From NCBI GenBank assembly GCA_007644065.1, contig VJWN01000014.1, positions 930,001-994,000 of the forward strand: 64,000 nt of DNA, given 5' to 3'. The position numbers were made by a program, and so were the translations under genes. The stretch's first letter is position 1. Each line of letters begins with the position of its first letter. The notes beneath the pieces were generated by a model, which was not told the origin of the DNA, did not search any database, and saw nothing but the letters and a program-made list of their open reading frames with translations. This DNA is from Margaritispora aquatica (lineage: Eukaryota; Ascomycota; Leotiomycetes; Helotiales; Discinellaceae). Positions 46,870-58,495 of this stretch are shown here, one piece after another.

Positions 46870-46879
46870 ATCACGTGAT
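46870..46879. promoter_or_regulatory. E-box palindrome ATCACGTGAT
   Basis: Identical to the ten-base palindrome in the RAD2/NAA38 promoter. It lies 224 bp upstream of the KMT6 start codon. Confidence 0.5.
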
Positions 46880-47102
46880 ATTGACCAATAATCAACGACC
46901 AAACACAACGCAGCGGATTTGGGGGATTCACTTTCACAAAGCCAGGCAACGCAGCTCATGCCCAGTCTAATAGACCGCTAGCTTTATTGCAATTTACCAG
47001 CCCACCGCGCTTGAACACTTCGCGCTCCCCATCACCTTGCCATCACGGTCGCAACTCTCCTCTCACACCACCTCAACTCACCTCACCTCGGAACCATCCA
47101 CC

Positions 47103-50100
47103 ATGTCACGCCAACCACGCACAGGCAGATCCGCACCCTCAGTCATCGACCTAACCACCAGCGACGAGGAAAACGGCAACGGCAACCCCTCCGCCCCGTC
47201 GTCGTCGTCGTCGCGCGCCCGCCAACTCGCCCGGCGCGCGCGCCAGTCATGGGTCGAGAACAACGGCGTCTGTGAGATCCCCGACTCGTCCTCGCCCTCG
47301 CCCGAGCGCAAATCCAGACGAGCCTCCAGGGCAGCGACGTCGCGGCCGGCGTCGGTGGCGCGCGGGAATGCGTCGCCCCGGGGAAGAGGACCATCTGTGC
47401 CTGAGGAGCGCTCGGATCCTCGCGTGAAGATGTCCCCGCGGGTATCGGTGGCGCCGGGTGAAGGGGCCGGCGCAGGAGCAGGAACGGCGGGGGAGAGAAG
47501 AGCGCAGGTCGCGAGGTCGGCGAAGAGCGCGTCGTTGCAGCCGCCTGGTGGGATGGGGAAGGAGAAAGCAAATGCACCGCAGCATGTTCAGTCGGTTTTG
47601 GAGAGGTTGCCGAATGTGGTCAAGCCTGTTGTTAAGGCAAAGACGCCGCAGCTGTTTCAACCTCCAAAACAGAAGACGCCGCCAGATATAGACCAGGATG
47701 TCTCAGCTCGAGGTCACACTCTCGTACCTGAAGTTGAATCGGGCTCCGATGCGGAAATGCAGGATGTTGTGCCTGAGTTGCACACTCCGACAAAAAGAGC
47801 TGCGCGGGTCGAGAAGGAACCGAGATCTCATAAATCGATGAGCTCGAACGCGCATGCTGTCTCCTATCTACAGGAACGGCGGAAGCAGTTGCTAGCTGAA
47901 AAGGCAATTTCCGCGGCTCTTAAAGCACAATTAACTCCTCAAGTTAAGGCACAAGGCAAATTTACGTCCGGGGATCTTGTCAAGAGATTAGAGGAGTTTC
48001 AAGAAGCTTTGGAGGAAGATCACAGGACAGTGACGTATTGGAAATTACATGATGCTAAGTTGGCTATTGAAGATGCGCCGAAGTCAAAGTATGATGAGTC
48101 GGTTGATCCATTTGCGTCGATGACGAGTATTTTCCATGAAGAACGACCGCCTAATGACCAAGTTTCGGAGAGAGTGGAGCATTGGGTAAGTAGAAACCTC
48201 CGTTACGTGATTGAACAATTCTAATCAGAATAGACATACAATCAAGCTGGCAAGGGAACCAAAACTAAAAATACATACCTCACCGCCATCCCATTCAATG
48301 ACAATATGCCCAAGGTTCCAAGGTATACGTCACATACCAATGTCCGACGAAACATCATGTCAGCGGATGATGAGAATCTCAGATATATTCCGTACTTGGG
48401 CGATGACGAAACCAAAGACGAGAAAAACAGGACCCAGGCCCAGTTGATGGAAGAATTGGAAGAAGAATATGGCAAAGTCCGCGCCGAGGATATCCAAACT
48501 TTCGAGCGAGCCACCAAGCTGCGAGTCTGGTTGACGAGCTGGTTAGAGAAATTGAACATCGGTCTCGATCAACAGATGTTGAAGCATTATGTTCTAACCC
48601 TAAACAGAGTCGAGGAGCGCCTTCGTATCAAGAGAGATGAGCTGAAAATGCTTTCTATGTTTGCGAGCTACCCCTTGGATCCAGAGACAACTATCATGGC
48701 ATCGAAGTTCTACGATGCGTTTTCTAAAGTATTCAACATCGGCCTCGAAAAAGTTGTCCTGCCCAAGGACCAGCTGCAGGAAATGATGGATACCGCGAGG
48801 TCGAAATATGTCGATTCAAGTCCACACGAACCAATAGAAGAGGTCCCTCATCGGCTGGGAACATATCTGGAACTAACCTGCTTGATCTGTGGTGTCGTGG
48901 ATTGCGTCACACACGGCGAATTCCCGGAGATAGATGTGAAAGGACCGCCTCAAAGTTCTGAAGATACCGGCTCTAGTCCTCGGTTTCAGACAAATCGACG
49001 GAAATCTGGCAAGGCGGCGAAATATGAACATGAAGTGTTGGTTCAGCAGCATCATAATGATCTTGCATTGCCTTATGAAGACACTCTGCGGCGATTCAAC
49101 AATCATAAAGCAACTAGGCCAAAGGGGCGCCCGCTGAAAAATACTGGGATGTGTTCTGAGGATTGCTATATGAGTGACCAACATGACAGGGTACACGTCG
49201 AGCTCGATGAAACTATCGTCGACACAATCAAGGATATGATGATTGCTCACACTGATCCGACATATCGGTTCTGTCATATGGCGTTTGGTCTAGACTTGCC
49301 GTGTTGGCAGGTACACACGGAGGCCACTAAACACCTAGCTGTTGAATCGACCGAGGATGAGGAGGAAAACCCTCTGGCAATGCGCCCTAGGCCTCTCAAA
49401 TGGTACAATAACAAGAAGAAAACTCTAGCCCCCGATTGGGATAATATGACGGAAGCTCATAAGCACGAGAAGAGAGTTCACTCAAGTTCTGTAAGTTCTT
49501 CATGCCTGATTTCTGACTATTACTAACATTACAGTGCGCTCATTCAGGTCCATGTACAGATCTATGCGGCTGTGCCGAGCTCGACATTCTCTGCGAGCGC
49601 TTCTGCGGCTGCGGTGATGACTGTCCTCGAAAATTCACAGGTTGCACATGTCACGCCAACGGCCTCAACTGCGTCTCCAACACCTGCATCTGCATCCACA
49701 TGAACCGCGAATGCGGGCCCGAATGCTCTTCCTGCGGCGCCATCGCACGCATCGACCCTCGCAACAAACACAACGCCGCGCTCTTCACCACGGGCTGCCA
49801 AAACGTCGCCATCCAGCGCGGCGTCTTCAAGAAACTTGTCCTGGGTGAGTCCCAGCTCGAAGGCACCGGCTTTGGCATTTACATCCTGGAGCCCGTCCGT
49901 CGTGGGGACTTTATAAGCGAGTACACCGGCGAACTCATCTCAAGCGAGGAGGCCGAGCGTCGCGGCATCGTCTACGATCGCAAGCTCGTGTCCTTCCTAT
50001 TCGACCTGAACGCGTCACAGGTCGTGGACGCAGCGCGCATGGGCAACAAGACGCGCTTCATCAACCACGCGGCCGAGGAGCGCGAGGGCCTGAATTGCGA

Positions 50101-51106
50101 AGCGAAGATCATGCTGGTGAATGGCGAGCATCGCATCAAATTCGTCGCGTTAAGGGATGTCAAGGTAGGTGAGGAGTTGCTGTTTAATTACGGTCGCAAG
50201 TTTGCGGAAAAGCATGGCTTGAGCGTGAAATTGCCCAGTGCGGCGGAGGGGCAGAGAGGCGTCTTGAGGGGTGAGGAGGCCCTGGATGCCCTTGATGGGG
50301 TGGGTGTTGGGAGGGGGCGGGGGAAGAGTACCAGGGGGGGGGGAGGGGGAGGCGCTGGTGCGAGTGTGAGTGCGAGTGCGAGTGGAAGAGTTGGTGGTGG
50401 AAGTGGGAGTGGAAGGGGTGGTGCGAGGGCTGGTGCGGGCAGGCCGAGAGGGGGGAAGAATTCCAAGGTCGCGAGGAAGGATGCGCCTAAGACTAGTGCT
50501 GTGAAGGTTGGGATGGTTGCGAGTGGGAGTGCGAGTGGGAGTGGCAAGGGCAGAGGAAGAGGGAGAGGTAAGGCTGTGACTGGTGATGTGGTTGTGGATG
50601 CGGTTGTGGATGAGAATGTGGATGAAGACGCGGAGAGCGAGACTGAGAGTGCGAGTGAGGGTCAGAGTGAGGCCGAGGATGGGGAGTCCGGGTCAAGGTC
50701 GGGGTCGTTGAAAGATGATGTTGTTGTGGAGGAGGAGGAAGATAAAGAGGATAACGAGGATGAAGATGAGGATGAGGATTTTTATGGAAGTGAGGTTGAG
50801 GGTGAGGTTGAGGGTGAGAGTCAGAGTGTGGGTGAGAATGAGAGTCAGAGTGGGAGTCGGGGTGGAGGTGTGGTTGGGCGTGAAAATCGGAGTGGGAGAC
50901 GGAGGGGGTGTGAGAATGGGAGGAAGAGTGAGAATGGGAGGAAGAGTGAGAATGGGAAGGAGAGTGGGATTGCGAGTGCGAGTGAAGGTGTGGAGGAGAG
51001 TGAGGAAGGTAGTGAGAGTGTAGTGGAGGACGAAGAGGAAGAAGAGGAAGAGGAAGTGAGGAAACCGAAGAGGAAGATTAAGATGCCGAGGCGGTGGTTG
51101 GACTGA
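47103..51106 (+). CDS. KMT6: KMT6/EZH2-type histone H3K27 methyltransferase
   Basis: Exons 47103-48185, 48234-49490 and 49535-51106 give 1303 aa. It should be the catalytic subunit of fungal PRC2, depositing H3K27 methylation for facultative heterochromatin. The CXC cysteine-rich domain starts at residue 781 (CAHSGPCTDLCGCAELDILCERFCGCGDDC). The SET domain is at ~884-1005: GTGFGIYILEPVRRGDF, then YTGELISSEEAERRG, RFINHAAEE, NCEAKIMLVNGEHRIKF and ELLFNYGRKF. The N-terminus is Ser/Arg-rich and disordered. The last ~290 residues are low complexity: Gly/Ser/Arg-rich, then acidic Glu/Asp/Ser repeats, ending with a basic KRKIKMPRR. The ATG at 47103 is chosen; the track's extra upstream residues start from TTG. 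Confidence 0.95.
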
Positions 51107-53866
51107 TTGATTGTCTTTGGTTGAGTGAGGATAGGCGGGAACATGGAGGGGCCAAGTTCGGTGGAGGGTGGTTGAAGGGTGGTTGGTGGTTGAAGCCTTC
51201 GTTCTTGGGTGTGTGGAAGGTGGAGGGCGGAAGGTGGAGAGTTTAAAGAGAGGTTACGCTGAGTCCACGACATTGGTACGAAACTGGGCTAGATGGATAA
51301 ACTACGACTGCGACTAGTCTAGTCTACTACCTATGCTACTGGGTTCGCGGTTTAGAAAACGTATTTTTATCTCTACTTTACTTGGTTTTACTGGTAGGTA
51401 TCTTAATTGGTTGAGCCCCGTTTAAGTTGCCCTGGTGTGGTCTGGTCTGGTTTTTTGTAGTTTTGGTGAGTATCGGTGCTGGTGAACAGGACGTCGGGTG
51501 ACTAAGAAGCTAGGTAGGCAGATAGGTAGTGGGTAGACAGGATCGTGAATTTAAAACTCAATATTTAATACCTCATCCGCATCAGCACATGTCATATCGT
51601 TCTCATATCAGTATTTATCAACTTCGGGGACAGGCGACAAGCGACGTACCCGCACCAACTAAGTATATCGAATAGATCCCGCAATTTTTGTTTACAAGGA
51701 GTGTTGTTTCCATCAGTCCTGAGACTTCGCACTTCATACTTCACACTTCATACTTTACATTTCAAGAAAAGAAGAGAATAAAATTTCGCTTTGCTTTGCT
51801 TCGTTTCAGTAGATGTTGGGTTTGTCTAAAGTCTACTTGTACTCAACTTATTTACGCTAGAGATATACCATACCATCCCAACTTCATATACTTTCAAGCT
51901 TTGAAATCTTGAGCGAAAGATTATATATTCACAACTTACCTCCTCACTTACACACTTACACACTTATACACTTATACACTTATACACCCACTCATGGAAA
52001 GTTTTTTCTTTCTTTTTCTTTTCTCCCATCTCTCTCTGCTGTTGTTTCTCTCTCGCTTACTCTGATTTCGACGACTTATTCTGAGTTCTTGTTTTGACTT
52101 CTTGCTTGTGTGAGGTTTATTGCGATTTAGACGTCTATCGCTTGTCTTTAGCTCTTAGCCCCTTTTAGACGTCCGAGTTTTTGGGATTTTGGCGGGCGTG
52201 GTTGGGTGGGTGGATAGTTATGTAGTTTGTTTTAATTTAAAGGAAAGGATAGATGGGATAAAATAGGATAAGATGGGATAAGATGAATATACCCTTGAGG
52301 TAGGTGGGAGGACTTTATTTGGACTTGCGGAATAAGGGATCGACTACTCTGTATATAATTTTATATTTCTCAATTCCGAAACTTGTCTGATAAGAGCAAG
52401 TTAGCAAAGGCTTTAAGTTGCAAAGCTCGTGCTAGTCAACTCAAATACGCCGTATGATTTATTGCCAGTGTGAGGTTAAGGTAATGATGCTTGTGCGCAT
52501 GAGTGACTCGCAAAAGTATAAGGTACGTTATGTCTCTAAGCGTCACGCGCGAGGGGCGGAGAGCTGAATCGTTAGGTGTAGAGCTTTTAGAACTTTTGCA
52601 TGGTCCGGAAGGGAATGTCTAGTTCATCTTAACTGTAAGCTACGCTGCATTGGGTGGATTATTTCCCGTTCTTAAAATTAAGAGGAAAACATCCGAGAGC
52701 TTTTTGTCCGAGAATATAAAGATTCACTGCTGTGGGCTACTGGTTGATTGGCTGGGCCGGTGCTCAGGCTTGGGGCGGAGTTGAACAGTACCCCTACTAC
52801 TGTACAATATCATGGATGGAATGGGAGAGATATTATATGATAGTGTAGTGAAGGATGATTGCGCAGTAGTTTGAAAACTGGCTTGGTTCGGTCCAATCCA
52901 GTCGGACAGACAGACAAATGGGTGCTAAAACTAGTCTACCTACTCGCCTTTCTCATAAGCCTGAAGCCTATATGGAGCGGTATATAAAAAGCTCATCTCT
53001 TCAATTAGCCATGTGCCCTTGCCATATGTTCCTGGAGACTTCAGGCTTTTGAAACGTCGAGTACATGAAGATATGGGTTCCCCAAAAATGGAACCAGGAC
53101 AGGACAGGACAGGACAGGACAGGGCACCCGGGGAAGCGAACCGCCCTCCCGTCCGGTACCGGTAGTGACCACTCTCGGGACGGCGCGGAAGCCTGTTTTA
53201 GGGCATGCGTGCCGGCTGCGTTGTGGGTGTGAGTGGACCCTGAATGCAGGTTGGGTTTAAGCGAGGCGGGTGAGGACGTGTGGGTGTGCTAGGTGATGTG
53301 CGATGGTTATGATTCGATGGGTTGGCCGAGTTGAGGCTGTTCTTGGGGAGATATATGGGCAGGTTTTTGATGTATCCCCCGGTAGATAGTTGTATCCTGG
53401 TAGATACTTGGGAACAGCAGAGAAGGATTCGTACGACCTGGGTATGTGATTGCGTGGGGGCGGGGCGGGGAGAGGGTTGATGAGGCAGTTCTTGGTGATG
53501 GATTGGTGGGATTGTTGATGGGTTTTTGTCGGTTTTGTGTTTGAGTCGAGTGTGCGTTGACTTGATTGTGCGTTTGTACTGTACATTGAGACGGATGGGG
53601 CTTCCGGTGGATAGGGTACTGGTACTGGTACTTCCTTGACATGTTTTGTGGGTTGGGATTCTGGAGGGGATGTAGATTTGTTTCTTCCTTTCTTCCCCTC
53701 CCCTCTCCTCTTCGTCTCGAATTCCTGTCTAGGCTTTGAAGTTCTGGAGCTTCGATAGATCTACTACCTAGACTACTACCTAGACTACTAACCTGAAGCC
53801 CTTGGTTTATTTTACATCTTGCGATCGGTTTAAGCTAGCTATTTATCCGCTGGAAATATTCACATA
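51107..53866. other. 2.8-kb intergenic between KMT6 and methyltransferase
   Basis: No supported gene. The left part is probably KMT6 3' UTR. It includes CACTTACACACTTATACAC-like short repeats near 51950-51990, GGATAAGATG units at 52255-52285, and (GGACA)n at 53096-53121. ORFs at 53257-53642 are opposite-strand artefacts of a GC-rich patch. Confidence 0.5.
53096..53121. repeat. (GGACA)n pentanucleotide repeat
   Basis: About five tandem units of the same pentamer as at 41850-41890. Confidence 0.85.
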
Positions 53867-56019
53867 ATGGCAGACCCTACTGCTGTGATTGAAGCTGAGG
53901 TGTGCTCATCTGTTTACATGTTCTATGCTTCTATGGCTCGGGATGGAGGGGTAACGAAAACTACGGTCATGGAGTATATGCTGACCATTGTTGCGTTGTG
54001 CTTTATAGGCTGATGACTATGCTGATGCGGATTCCACGCTTGGTGTGAGTAGACATGTTTTAGTTTCTTTTTCGTTCGGTTTCGTATTATTGGTTGCTTT
54101 GCTTTTATTTACTCTGCTTGGATTTGTTTTGTGCGAGCTTAAGCTATTTATTGTTGGTTCTATGCTGGGATGTTCTTGGTCTGATGATGCCGGGCCGGTG
54201 GGTCGAGGTTGGGTTTGAGATACACGAGGTTGGAATGAACTTGCAAACGAAGACTGCAACGGTGATGTATGGGTGAGGTATTGAGTTCATGGCGGAAAGG
54301 TGATAATGTTCGTGTTATGATGTTGATGCTGATATGACACAGTCTGAACCAGCTAGTTCAACAACATCGATCGGATCTAGTATTCTCAACTACCGCACCG
54401 AAAACGGGAGGACTTACCATAGCTACAAGGAGGGCAGTATGTTTCCCTCTCATCCAATCTTCTCTCTGCTTCTACTGCCACTCACTCACCAATAACAACA
54501 GAATACCTTGCCCCCAACGATGAAGCCGAGAACGACCGTCTCGACCTCCAGCACCACCTGTGCAACTTGACTTTTGACAACGCCCTCGTTGTCGCTCCGA
54601 TTCCCAAGGAGAAGACGCTTCATAGTGTATTAGACGTAGGCACTGGAACGGGAATCTGGGCTTTGGATTTCGCGGACGAGCACCCGGAGAGTCAGGTTTT
54701 AGGATGCGATTTGAGTCCTATTCAGCCACTTTTGTGCGTATTCCCATCTTTTATTGACCTGGATCTCAATGTGGGGATTCTCCATCGGTATTGAGAGAAA
54801 GGAGATGGTGAGTGTGCTAACTTTGACATTAGCTTGCCACCAAATTGTAAGAATACCTCCCCTGCCACGAATACGAAATCCTCGAGAATATCGAGGATTT
54901 TCACGGCGGTAATTGTAGCTCGGTTGGATGAATGAATGGGTATAAGTGTCAAGGATGTCATTGTAGCTGATACTGTGTTATCATAGTGAGATTCGAAGTC
55001 GACGATATCGAGGAAACATGGACCTACTCCGAGAAGTTCGACCTCATCCACGCACGCATGATGACGGGGTCTATCTCCGACTGGCCCAAATTCTTCGGGC
55101 AGGCATTCGAACATATGGCTCCTGGAGGTGAACTTCCCCCCTCCTATCCCCTGTTACCTGTTATCGTCAAATTTCACCTAAGACCCTTGGAAGAGATTGA
55201 CTGATGTTGGCTTGATTGACAGGCTGGATCCAAATGACCGACGTCGTGATGCCTCTGCGTTGCGATGACGGCACCATGACACCTGAGTCGCCGTATTTGA
55301 AATGGGGAAAATTGATGCTGGAGGGCACACGCAAGGTCGGAAGAGATTGCGATTCGGCGCTGAAGTATAAGGCTCAGATGGAAGCTGCAGGTTTTGGTAT
55401 GTCATTTCTCTTTCGTTGTTTGCGGTGTTGGGTTTGGAAGTGGTGGCCTAAGCGAGGAGGATAGAGCATTGGAAACAAGAGATGTGCTAATGCCTTCGTG
55501 TCTGGCGATTAGAGGAAGTCAAAGAAATAGTCTATAAATGGCCTACCAACCGATGGCCTAAGGACTCTAAGCTTAAAGACCTTGGAATGTGGCAGGTAAG
55601 CTTTCGTCTCTTCTCCCCTCTCTCCTCGCCATTTCTCGCCTCACACAATGTGCACCCAAAAGCCACAAATTGACAATCTTCATAGCTTGAGAACTACTAC
55701 GGAGGCATGGAGTCCATGTCCCTCGCTCTGTTCACCCGGATCCTGGACTGGTCGCCTGAGGAGTTAACAGTTTTCCTTGCTGATGTGAGGAAGGAGATGA
55801 AGGATCTGAAGGTCCATTCTTATCAACCTGTGTGAGTATTTTTTTTCCATTTACTGCTCGTCTCCGCTCCAGGGTATGGGGAATGAGTAACTGGGTTTGG
55901 GAGGTGCTAGGTTGTTTCGATGCTGACTCTTGTATTTGCTTAGTTATGTGGTTTATGGAAAGAAGCCTGAAAGTGTGACTGTGCCTGTCGCGGGGGAGAG
56001 TGCTACTACGTCACCATAG
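53867..56019 (+). CDS. SAM-dependent methyltransferase, LaeA/UMTA-like
   Basis: Ten exons (53867-53899, 54009-54044, 54343-54436, 54502-54733, 54833-54846, 54987-55127, 55223-55396, 55513-55595, 55686-55831, 55944-56019) give 342 aa. Motif I reads LDVGTGTGIWALDFADEHP, then GCDLSPIQP, DDIEETWTYSEKFDLIHARMM and GGWIQMTD, the layout of fungal class I methyltransferases that resemble LaeA. LaeA-type proteins control secondary metabolism and development from the nucleus, but this large family also contains enzymes acting on small molecules. Exon 5 is only 14 nt, and is needed to supply LPPN before RFEVDD. The N-terminus is acidic (EADDYADADS). No secondary-metabolite core gene is visible nearby. 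Confidence 0.85.
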
Positions 56020-56710
56020 AATGAGGGCACAAAGTCGTAAATATGATGCCTATATATTTGATTTGGTAGTTATTGATTGGGCCTGGAGTGTGGGGAGGTT
56101 AGCGATATTGGAGACTTTTATCGGAAGCATTGCATGCTTTTCAATATACCATCGTGCTTTTAGGCATAGAGTTCCATGAAAAATTCATTTTCAACGATAA
56201 GTTCGAGGTCTCCGTCAATCAGAAGTATATGAGGTGTAAAAGGGAAAGTGACAGTATATCACACCTATCGCTCAATCCCTGGACGTATATTCTATCTCAT
56301 AATCTGAACCCATGACATCTTTTCCTCATTATCGCTCGCTTCGTAATAGCAGAGATCAGATGAGATAATGTAAGTGTTTCTGATATTGAAAGTTATGTGA
56401 ACTTACTCTGAAACTTCCTCTAATCTAGGTAGTCGAAAGGGCATCACATGATCTTGCTGGAAGACTGAGGTATTCTTTATCAAACTCTGATTGTGATACG
56501 TATTTGACCGATCTACATTACCAATTTCTAAGAGAAAAAAAAAAGGATTTGAAGAGTGATGTTGGCATATCATGACTTCTTCTGACCAGAATATGTTCTG
56601 ATTATTTGCGACTAATCACATGTAGCCTTCTTACATAAGCTGAGGCAAAGGCAAGGAAGAAAGAGCAAGACTTCGCAAAATTCGACACAACACTTTTGAC
56701 CTCCACCATC
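56020..56710. other. Intergenic between methyltransferase and URI gene
   Basis: 690 bp. An ATCACATGAT sequence at 56444-56453, one base off the E-box palindrome seen elsewhere, lies about 260 bp before the next start codon. Confidence 0.5.
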
Positions 56711-58495
56711 ATGGCCCAAGTTGTGAAAGATAGCTTTTTAGACCTCGAGAGGCATCGTCAGCTCTTAGAAGACAATATTGCGAAGCTGCGAAAGTCTTTA
56801 CAGCATTGGCAGATCTGGGAAGCTGAGTATGAAGGTCTGAAGGAAGAGATTTTGGCTGCGGATCCCTCACCCGACCGAAATCAACTTCTCGCCATCGGGC
56901 GTCAATATGAAGGCGATCTTGTCACAGGAAAAGAGGTTGACGATATTCTGGGGAGTACTACGTCGCGATCTGCAGCCCAGGTAGTAAATATCCTCGATAG
57001 GCGCATTGACTATGTTGAGCAGAATGTTCGCACCGTTCAGAAACAGATACAAATCGCAGAAGATAAACTGGCTGCAGCTACAATCATAAGTACCCCAGAT
57101 GTGAGAAATGAAGAGGGTTTACCCGTAACGGATATCGTCGAGGAACTGGACGATGATGGGAATGTTATATCCAGTAGCATCTCAACGCCCGGAAGCGCAA
57201 AACCACAACTTCTCGAGGTGCTACAAAAGGCCGGGGTGAAAGACATACCGATCCAGGAGCCAGAGAAAGAAAAGAAGCTGCCTCTCCAATCTGAAAATGC
57301 TAGTTCTACTCGAAGTGCTGGAAAGTTAGTCACTGGCGCAAAGAAGGGCGTTTCTTTTGCAGAAGATACCAAACCTGGGCCTGAACCAGCAAAATCAGCC
57401 ACGGCGAAACGTATTGAGGATATCATGGCCCTTGCAAAGCAAAGTGAAGCATCTTCAGAACCTCCAATAATACCTACCGACGAATCAGCCGAAGATGCAG
57501 CGCTTCGAAGGGAAATGTTGCAATATGGAATGTCTGAAGTTGGAGCAGTGGTCGCAGAATTGAACCTTGAAGAAGGTAGCGACTGGTCTGGTGACGACTA
57601 CGACGATGACGACTCCACGAGCTCTGGTGATGAAGACGAACATGGACGATCGACTGGCAGAGTCGTGAATGAAGAGCTTAGGCAACGCATGATTGAGCTT
57701 GAGGAACGGCTTGGAGCCAGGGTTATGGAAAATATTGGAAAGAAAGCGAGCGACTACGACATTGTGCAAGAAGGTATTGGTCGAGTTAAAATTAGTGGAC
57801 AGGAGGGGTCAGAAGCTACTCCAGTGGCAGATGATATAGATATAGTTGATATGCCTACATCTGGCAAGGACGAGAAAAAGTCTGTAAGGTTTTCCGAAGA
57901 ACTTGATATTGCACCTTCTACGAAACGAATAGCAGCACCTGAAGTTTCGACCCCAAAACCACGAATGGCGGCACCTGTTAGTGATATCGTAGAACGAGTT
58001 GGCCGTGCAGATGTCGGCCAAACTCAAACCGCACCAGCGAAAAAAGAGTCCCGATTCAAGGCTGGTCGTTCTTCTACAGTAACAAACCGAAATGGTCCAC
58101 TCGCACCCCAAAACGTCTCGGCTACTGGTCCATCATTTCCATTATACCCAGCGACACCTCCTGGCCCAAAGGCATTCTCGACGTCAATACCATTCATTTC
58201 CGCTGATGAGCGTACACGGGTCGTTCCTACAGGTCCTGAAGGCAAGCCTCTGGCATCTACAGTCGTTGAGCGCGACGTGCCCGCTGACACTTCCGTCACC
58301 GAGCCCGACGAAATGGATCCTCACCTACTGAACCAAGAGGTTGCTACCGAATATCACAGACTTCGGAATCGAATGATACAAAAACAAGGAGGTTTCGTGC
58401 GAGAAGAGGAGACTGAGATTGTGCCTTTTACAGAGGAAGAGGGTGGTCCGAAAAAGATGAGTAGATTCAAGGCCGCAAGACTGGCAAGATCATGA
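56711..58495 (+). CDS. URI/Bud27-type unconventional prefoldin protein
   Basis: An intronless 594-aa protein. The first ~130 residues form prefoldin-like helices (LEDNIAKLRKSLQHWQIW, LDRRIDYVEQNVRTVQKQI). A long, mostly disordered acidic middle contains SDWSGDDYDDDDSTSSGDED. The motif SRFKA-x-R occurs twice, as ESRFKAGRSS around residue 455 and as MSRFKAARLARS at the very C-terminus. This matches the Bud27/URI family with its DUF3835 C-terminal region. Relatives bind the RNA polymerase subunit Rpb5 and help assemble RNA polymerases and translate under nutrient control. The start is the ATG at 56711. Confidence 0.8.
   Translation: MAQVVKDSFLDLERHRQLLEDNIAKLRKSLQHWQIWEAEYEGLKEEILAADPSPDRNQLLAIGRQYEGDLVTGKEVDDILGSTTSRSAAQVVNILDRRIDYVEQNVRTVQKQIQIAEDKLAAATIISTPDVRNEEGLPVTDIVEELDDDGNVISSSISTPGSAKPQLLEVLQKAGVKDIPIQEPEKEKKLPLQSENASSTRSAGKLVTGAKKGVSFAEDTKPGPEPAKSATAKRIEDIMALAKQSEASSEPPIIPTDESAEDAALRREMLQYGMSEVGAVVAELNLEEGSDWSGDDYDDDDSTSSGDEDEHGRSTGRVVNEELRQRMIELEERLGARVMENIGKKASDYDIVQEGIGRVKISGQEGSEATPVADDIDIVDMPTSGKDEKKSVRFSEELDIAPSTKRIAAPEVSTPKPRMAAPVSDIVERVGRADVGQTQTAPAKKESRFKAGRSSTVTNRNGPLAPQNVSATGPSFPLYPATPPGPKAFSTSIPFISADERTRVVPTGPEGKPLASTVVERDVPADTSVTEPDEMDPHLLNQEVATEYHRLRNRMIQKQGGFVREEETEIVPFTEEEGGPKKMSRFKAARLARS

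Larger units (their letters stand above)
39200..47102. other. 7.9-kb gene-poor, microsatellite-dense region
   Basis: This lies between divergently transcribed ankyrin-like and KMT6 genes. It has no supported gene; its ORFs are translated simple sequence. It contains at least ten microsatellites, long G and C runs, and many copies of GTACAGTAC or TACTGTAC (for example 42013-42027, 42057-42070, 42188-42200, 43236-43250, 43911-43923, 45049-45062), plus AGGTAGGTA-type units near 40115 and 40430. The far right (46.2-47.1 kb) is normal promoter-like sequence with an E-box palindrome. Confidence 0.6.

Noticed and set aside
53257..53642. Minus-strand ORFs in a GC-rich patch
   Set aside because: Asn/Thr/Pro-biased translations in two frames, no domain.
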